This document shows, one piece after another, positions 59,376 through 64,000 of a DNA stretch of 64,000 nt; the first letter of the stretch is position 1; every line of letters starts with the position of its first letter. Made by a program: the position numbers and the translations under genes. Source of the DNA: Brasilonema sennae CENA114 (GTDB lineage: Bacteria; Cyanobacteriota; Cyanobacteriia; Cyanobacteriales; Nostocaceae); contig NZ_CP030118.1 of the NCBI RefSeq assembly GCF_006968745.1, forward strand, positions 5,740,340 through 5,804,339, read 5' to 3'. Under the pieces are notes generated by a model that was not told where the DNA came from, ran no database searches, and saw only the letters and a list, made by a program, of their open reading frames with translations.

Positions 59376-59504
59376 GGTTGTGCTCCAGTCATAAGGGGAA
59401 AGGTTATCTGTTGCAATATGTTAAGTGCAACCAACCTTAAACTACCATAGGGTGGGTACTAGAATTGCTGGGTTACGAAGTTTGTTTTTCAGTATCCTTT
59501 TCCC

Positions 59505-61133
59505 CTACACCGCTACACCCCTAGTTCTGGTCATTCGCGCTTGTTGTTGAGCCGCGCTCTTTTTCAAACCCAAAGAACGTAGAATTTGGACAGCAGCCAT
59601 TTCACCTGTTCTACAACCACCTTCCATATAACCTTGGAATTTTTGGGAGCAATGTTCGCCAGCAAAAAACAGATTGCCGACATTTTCTTGTTCAGATCCT
59701 GCAATTGTTGTCCACTGTCCTATAAGATAGCAAGCATAGGAGGCTCTTGTATAAGGTTCTGTGGGCCAATACGCACGAATAGCTTCACCCTTGCGGACAC
59801 TAGGAATTCCTGGGAATATCTTTTCTAGTTGTGTTAGCAGTTTTTGAGCTTGAGATTCAGCGGAACCTTGTCCTAGAAGTAAACTGCTTTGACCGCCAGT
59901 AAAATTGGTGAGTAGACCATTTGAACCTGGTTGATAGCGAGAAGCTTCCCAGATGCTTTGAAAGTCAAGATCACTAGAGACAAATGCAGTTGAGTTATAG
60001 CGTGTGCGCCAGATGCGTTCTTGATAAGCGGTAATTAACTTGGCATTGTTACCATAACCTAATTGCGCGATCGCCTTCTTTTTTACTGCTGGCAAATCTA
60101 CATTTAACGAGACTTGACGCAAAGTACTAAAAGGTAACGCCAGCAAAACTCGCTCATATGTTCGTTCAAAAGAGCGGTTACCAGAACGTAAACTGACTCG
60201 GTAACTACCATCGCTTCGAGTTGCGATCGCTTCTAATTCCGTCCCTGTTTCGATAGAATTGGTTAAAATTCGTGCTAACAAACGAGGGATCTGGTCATTT
60301 CCACCAACAATCTGATAACGTTCATCACTTTCAGCACTAATCTGAAAGCTCTTCGGATCTGTGCCAATAAAAAGCAGCATATTCAAACTAGACTGCTCTC
60401 TAGCTTCTCGACCGTATAAACCAGTGTAAGCAACTTGTATTCTCTGACTCAGAAGCGGGTGAACTTGTGCTTCCTCTAAGTACTGAGTGATAGAGGTATT
60501 ATCTAACTTACTAGCAACCTGATTGTGTGTACGATAAGTGACAGGTATCTTGCCGATAGCGGCTAAATCTCGCTTGATCTTCTGCACCAATGGAGTGAAC
60601 CACTGTAAGATTTCTTTTTCTGATATCTTACGCCCCTGAAAATACAATGTTCCTTGTATCAAGTCCTTATCAGCAGCAGACAAATCTGCTATTTGCAAAC
60701 CTAATTCCTGCGCTAAAGAGCGTAAGCTAGTATGGTTTGTGTCAATAAATTCTCCACCTAAGTCTACAGGTATAGAAGTCCCTAAAGCATTTTGTAGCGT
60801 ATATATTCGACCGCCAATACGATTTCTTGCCTCAACAATATCTACAGGAACCCCTGCTTGAGAAAGGCGATAAGCAGCGACGAGTCCAGCAATTCCAGCA
60901 CCTACTACCAAGACTTTAGGAATTGTGGCATATGCAACCGAGTCACCTCCATCATCCCACGTCACTGCACTGATGGCACTTGCTAATCCCAAACCTCCAT
61001 ATATTAAGCGACGACGAGTGGTTTTTTGGTGGAAAATCTCAACTATTTCGTCTGTAGGAATTCCTGTTTCTAGAGACACCTGAGTGATTTTGTAAGCTCG
61101 CCGTAATAATGCCATCAACGCCGATCTCGTCAT
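59505..61133 (-). CDS. FAD-dependent flavin amine / L-amino acid oxidase
   Basis: A 542-residue protein. Residues ~1-37 form a helical leader (LRRAYKITQVSLETGIPTDEIVEIF) before a Tat-like motif TTRRRLIYGGLGLASAISAV (~37-56). The FAD-binding Rossmann motif is VLVVGAGIAGLVAAYRLSQAG with EARNRIGGRIYT (~73-115), and the C-terminal amine-oxidase motif is FFAGEHCSQKFQGYMEGGCRTGE. By family it oxidises amines or L-amino acids to imines. Cyanobacterial relatives (AoxA/Slr0782 type) act on basic amino acids, but specificity here is not proven. The twin-arginine motif suggests membrane or periplasmic location. Confidence 0.88.
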   Translation of the reverse strand: MTRSALMALLRRAYKITQVSLETGIPTDEIVEIFHQKTTRRRLIYGGLGLASAISAVTWDDGGDSVAYATIPKVLVVGAGIAGLVAAYRLSQAGVPVDIVEARNRIGGRIYTLQNALGTSIPVDLGGEFIDTNHTSLRSLAQELGLQIADLSAADKDLIQGTLYFQGRKISEKEILQWFTPLVQKIKRDLAAIGKIPVTYRTHNQVASKLDNTSITQYLEEAQVHPLLSQRIQVAYTGLYGREAREQSSLNMLLFIGTDPKSFQISAESDERYQIVGGNDQIPRLLARILTNSIETGTELEAIATRSDGSYRVSLRSGNRSFERTYERVLLALPFSTLRQVSLNVDLPAVKKKAIAQLGYGNNAKLITAYQERIWRTRYNSTAFVSSDLDFQSIWEASRYQPGSNGLLTNFTGGQSSLLLGQGSAESQAQKLLTQLEKIFPGIPSVRKGEAIRAYWPTEPYTRASYACYLIGQWTTIAGSEQENVGNLFFAGEHCSQKFQGYMEGGCRTGEMAAVQILRSLGLKKSAAQQQARMTRTRGVAV

Positions 61134-61514
61134 TGCATTTGCCTTTATTGTTTATTGTTATTCCAAGACAAATCACATCAGCTAGCTGATTAGCTGCCCT
61201 CATGAGTGTAACACTGTTCCTTTTGGTAAACGCAAAAATACTAGCTCCTTTCTGTGTTCTCTGCAGCTGGTTTAGCTAGAGCGATTCCTCTAAACCTGAA
61301 AAAGAAAACTGACACGTACAAAGCGTACATGTCAGTAGATTGGGTGCAAATTTTTCCAGTGACAATTGAAACGACCAAAATCGGAGTGTCAATATTAGCC
61401 CTAGGGATATCTGAAGATCTATTTATGATGACAAAATCAAGAAAAAAACCAGAAGTTTAGCTTCTGGTCACATATAACTAAGAGATAATTTTGTCAAGAT
61501 TGACTAAGTATGAA
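61134..61514. other. intergenic region
   Basis: About 380 bp between two minus-strand genes. A 68-codon plus-strand frame (61254-61460) has no recognised features and ends in a minus-strand terminator, so I do not call it a gene. The promoter of the amine oxidase gene should be at its left end. Confidence 0.45.
61441..61467 (-). terminator. rho-independent terminator of the cupin gene
   Basis: Read on the minus strand, CCAGAAG-CTAAA-CTTCTGG is followed at once by seven T (A-run 61442-61448 on the plus strand). It lies 48 bp after the cupin stop. Confidence 0.9.
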
Positions 61515-61856
61515 TTAATTCTCGTCTCGACCGTGAACTTCAGCAGGTGGACTGGTTGCTTCAACAGCGGTAAATGGTTCTAGAATTTTGTAAGTGTGGG
61601 ATGCTCCTTTTGGCACTACCCAGGAATTTCCAGGCTCCAATGAAACAACTTGACCTTCAATATGCAACTCGGCACGACCACTGATGACATAACCAACAGT
61701 TTCATATTCCCGTGTTGCGGGTTCTTTGGATTCATCAGGTTGTTCGTTTTCCCAAAGACGCATTGATACAGATTTACCAGAGGCGAGATATTTTTGACCT
61801 TGTTGACCTTTGGGAGAATGGGCGGAGTCTACTTTTTTAACGCTTGTGTCAGACAT
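61515..61856 (-). CDS. cupin-domain protein
   Basis: A 113-residue single cupin barrel. Motif 1 region: REYETVGYVISGRAELHIEGQ. Motif 2 region: LEPGNSWVVPKGASHTYKIL. Several usual metal ligands (His in motif 1) are not evident; only His in GASHTY is clear, so metal binding is uncertain. The N-terminus is hydrophilic. No substrate can be assigned. A terminator follows at 61441, and it is separated by ~110 bp of repeat-like sequence from the upstream Gfo/Idh gene. Confidence 0.85.
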   Translation of the reverse strand: MSDTSVKKVDSAHSPKGQQGQKYLASGKSVSMRLWENEQPDESKEPATREYETVGYVISGRAELHIEGQVVSLEPGNSWVVPKGASHTYKILEPFTAVEATSPPAEVHGRDEN

Positions 61857-61968
61857 ATTTGTTTCCTTAATTGGGTTTATGAAAAATGAACCGCGTAGAC
61901 GCGGAGCGGCTTCCCGCAGGGTAGGGCGCTAAGGACGCTAAGGAAGAAAAGGAAGAGGAGAGTGAGTG

Positions 61969-63153
61969 CTAAACTTTGATGCTTTTGCCTGTGCGGGCGG
62001 CTTCGTAAATAAGCTGCATAAGTTTAACGTCTTGTAAGCCTTCTTCGCCCGGTGTTTTGGGTTGTTTGTTTTGTATGATGGACTCGGATAAGTGATCTAT
62101 CTCTAGGGCGAACTGATTCTTGTCTTCAATTTTTTGCTCTTGGTTACCGTTTTTGCTTTTTAGAATCAAGCGATGTTTGTAGTAGTCTGTGGCTGGATCT
62201 AATTCCAAGACGGCGTCAGACCCGAAAACTTGTATGCGTTTGGTATTGGAGTAGCCGTAGCTGGAGCTACAGTTAGCAAGAACGCCGCTAGGAAAACGTA
62301 GCACGAAGTTGACATTTTCCTCGACTTCCCGAAAGCGGGGGTCGTTAGGGGTGCTGTATATCATGGCACTAATTGCTACGGGTTCCTCGCCTGTGATGTA
62401 CCGTGCTGCTTGTAAGCTGTAGATACCGATGTCGTAAAGGGAACCGCCGCCAGCTAATTTTTTTTGCGCGCGCCACCTATCTTGAGGTTCTTTGGGGTTG
62501 AGGTTTCGTCCGTGATCTGAGGTGATTAACTTGAGCTTGCCAAGTTTGCCACTTTGAGCAAGTTGAATGGTGGCGAGGTTGTATGGTTCGTATTGGGCGC
62601 GGTAAGCAATCATCAATTTGCGGTTTGCTTTTTTTGCCGCTTCAATCATTGCTTGGCATTCAGCTACAGTAATCGCCATCGGCTTTTCACACATAATGTG
62701 TTTGCCTGCTTGCACTCCACGAATACTGTATTCCGCATGTAACGCGTTAGGTAGAATGATATAAATAATATCTACTTCTGGGTTATTGCGGATAGAGTCA
62801 TAGTTCTGGTAATTGTAAATATTTTTAGGATTGACGCTGTATTGCTGGGCATACTTCTCGGCTTTGGCGCGATCGCCACTCACCAACGCCACCAACTTCG
62901 ACTTCTTACACTCCGCAAACGAAGGCATTATCTGTTTGGTGGCAAACTCACCCAAACCAACAATTGCCCATCCGAGCTTTTTTTCTGGAGGTAAAGATGG
63001 TTCATTGGATGGTGCTGGTGCTGCTTGGGCTAGGGTAGGCGCGGGTTTGATAATGTTTCCGACTGCCCCAACAACACTCAGTCCCATGAACCCAAAACCT
63101 GCCTTATATAAAAGAGCACGCCGAGATAGTTCTTTTTTTACAGAGTCAAACAT
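61969..63153 (-). CDS. Tat-exported Gfo/Idh/MocA-family oxidoreductase
   Basis: A 394-residue protein. A twin-arginine signal SRRALLYKAGFGFMGLSVVG (~9-28) and an Ala/Pro linker precede the NAD(P)-binding Rossmann domain: LGWAIVGLGEFATKQIMPSF (~60-80), and HIMCEKPMA with the conserved EKP. A C-terminal alpha/beta domain includes GGSLYDIGIYSLQAARYITG. Members oxidise sugars or inositols, and the exported ones resemble glucose-fructose oxidoreductase with tightly bound NADP (inference). It lies 61 bp downstream of the zinc alcohol dehydrogenase gene on the same strand. Confidence 0.9.
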   Translation of the reverse strand: MFDSVKKELSRRALLYKAGFGFMGLSVVGAVGNIIKPAPTLAQAAPAPSNEPSLPPEKKLGWAIVGLGEFATKQIMPSFAECKKSKLVALVSGDRAKAEKYAQQYSVNPKNIYNYQNYDSIRNNPEVDIIYIILPNALHAEYSIRGVQAGKHIMCEKPMAITVAECQAMIEAAKKANRKLMIAYRAQYEPYNLATIQLAQSGKLGKLKLITSDHGRNLNPKEPQDRWRAQKKLAGGGSLYDIGIYSLQAARYITGEEPVAISAMIYSTPNDPRFREVEENVNFVLRFPSGVLANCSSSYGYSNTKRIQVFGSDAVLELDPATDYYKHRLILKSKNGNQEQKIEDKNQFALEIDHLSESIIQNKQPKTPGEEGLQDVKLMQLIYEAARTGKSIKV

Positions 63154-63213
63154 AGTTAGTTATTAGTCGTTAATCATTGGTCATTTGCAGCAAAGGACAA
63201 ATGACCAATGCCA

Positions 63214-64000
63214 TTATGGTTTCAATACAACTTTGATGCAGTTGTCTTTTTTATCCTTGAAAATTTCGTAACCGTGGGGCGCTTGTTCCAGAGGTAAGGT
63301 ATGGGTAATAATAAATGATGGGTCAATCTCCCCATTCTGGATGTGCTCAAGTAAAGGACGTAAATACTTATGGACGTGAGTTTGTCCCGTCTTGATGGTC
63401 AAACCTTTGTTCACAACAGCACCCATCGGCACTTTGTCCACAAAGCCTCCGTAAACACCCGGAATTGATACATGACCGCCTTTACGACAAGAAACAAGCA
63501 CTTGACGCAAGGCTGTAGGTCTGTCTGTTTCTAGACGCACTGCTTGCTTTGCTTTGTCGTATAACGCCATAAAGTCTGTGCCGTGCGCTTCCATTCCTAC
63601 TGCATCCATCACAGCATCAGGACCACGACCGCCTGTCATTTCTTTAAGGGCTTCGCCAACATCCACTTCTTCATAGTTAAGAACTTCTGCTTTGCCGTAT
63701 TCTTTCGCCATTTGCAGGCGTTCGGGGACACGGTCAATGGCGATCACACGCTCTGCACCCAGCAAATAAGCGCTTCTGATGGCGAACTGCCCAACTGGTC
63801 CACAACCCCAGATAGCAACGACATCACCAGGTTGGATGTTGCAGTTTTCCGCTGCCATGTAACCAGTCGGAAAAATATCTGTCAAAAATAGTACCTGTTC
63901 ATCCGTTAAACCATCAGGTATTTTGAACAAGCCTACATCGGCAAAGGGAACTCTGGCGTATTCTGCTTGACCGCCAGCGTAACCACCCAACATATGGGAG
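63214..64000 (-). CDS. zinc-dependent alcohol / formaldehyde dehydrogenase family, N-terminus outside window
   Basis: The frame is open to the window edge. The family aligns through HMLGGYAGGQAEYARVPFAD, so ATG 63993 is internal and about 120 N-terminal residues, with the catalytic zinc ligands, lie outside. Visible: the NAD-binding motif IWGCGPVGQFAIRSAYLLGA with an acidic residue after it (IAIDRV), GRGPDAVMDAVGME, and the C-terminal GLTIKTGQTHVHKYLRPLLEHI. It belongs to the MDR dehydrogenases near glutathione-independent formaldehyde dehydrogenase. Exact substrate unknown. It is followed by the Gfo/Idh gene. Confidence 0.88.
   Translation of the reverse strand, partial: SHMLGGYAGGQAEYARVPFADVGLFKIPDGLTDEQVLFLTDIFPTGYMAAENCNIQPGDVVAIWGCGPVGQFAIRSAYLLGAERVIAIDRVPERLQMAKEYGKAEVLNYEEVDVGEALKEMTGGRGPDAVMDAVGMEAHGTDFMALYDKAKQAVRLETDRPTALRQVLVSCRKGGHVSIPGVYGGFVDKVPMGAVVNKGLTIKTGQTHVHKYLRPLLEHIQNGEIDPSFIITHTLPLEQAPHGYEIFKDKKDNCIKVVLKP

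Noticed and set aside
61254..61460. 68-codon plus-strand frame
   Set aside because: No ribosome site or homology recognised; its end coincides with the minus-strand terminator of the cupin gene.

Overview
The window comes from a chromosome of a filamentous, probably heterocyst-forming cyanobacterium (Nostocales-like). The evidence is an abundance of the HIP1 octamer GCGATCGC, a carboxysome shell gene (ccmP), a high-light-inducible protein gene with an HLR1-type promoter box, the cyanobacterial 2-oxoglutarate decarboxylase / succinic semialdehyde dehydrogenase pair, DUF3082 and DUF7219 family proteins, many STAND NTPases, and numerous dispersed palindromes and heptanucleotide repeats. I cannot name the species. 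No rRNA, tRNA, CRISPR array or complete insertion sequence was seen.

Layout. 1-6.9 kb: an export cassette, read on the minus strand as HTH protein, ABC exporter with cyclic-nucleotide-binding and C39 peptidase domains, HlyD adaptor and a parvulin-type prolyl isomerase. A second parvulin gene (truncated by the window edge) and a small DUF4177-like gene converge on it. 7.6-12.3 kb: a complete carbohydrate-type ABC importer (binding protein, two permeases, ATPase). 12.5-20.8 kb: a P-loop ATPase, five nearly identical 150-bp tandem repeats, and a 2041-residue nSTAND-WD40 protein whose NTPase domain carries an in-frame palindromic repeat. 20.9-28.3 kb: two penicillin-recognising serine hydrolases, an unknown membrane-anchored protein, an APC transporter, an IS scrap and an Fe-S photolyase-related protein. 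28.5-30.9 kb: the rsmA-ispE-DUF3082 housekeeping operon. 31-38.1 kb: a GH10 glycoside hydrolase, an hli gene pair, a subtilase, a DUF7219 protein and an alkaline-phosphatase-superfamily lipoprotein. 38.4-42.3 kb: a possibly truncated ATPase gene and a tight HTH-AAA ATPase / PD-(D/E)XK-like pair. 42.5-52.7 kb: central metabolism and signalling (2-OG decarboxylase, SSADH, FHA-GAF adenylate cyclase, YlqF GTPase, VOC protein, FdhD, FdhF/YdeP oxidoreductase). 53-58 kb: small secreted proteins, an NB-ARC-TPR gene split by an in-frame stop, and a LysR fragment. 58-64 kb: pentapeptide-repeat protein with CcmP, a flavin amine oxidase, a cupin, a Tat-exported Gfo/Idh oxidoreductase and a truncated zinc alcohol dehydrogenase.

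Themes. Four separate loci carry signalling P-loop/STAND NTPases of the kind found in cyanobacterial conflict and regulated-signalling systems. Several are associated with repeats, fission or truncation. The strongest candidates for something undescribed are the ATPase / 5x150-bp array / nSTAND-WD40 locus, the HTH-AAA + PD-(D/E)XK pair, and the NB-ARC protein whose helical N-terminal domain and NTPase are separated by one in-frame TGA. All functional statements rest on motif recognition by eye; no database search was run.
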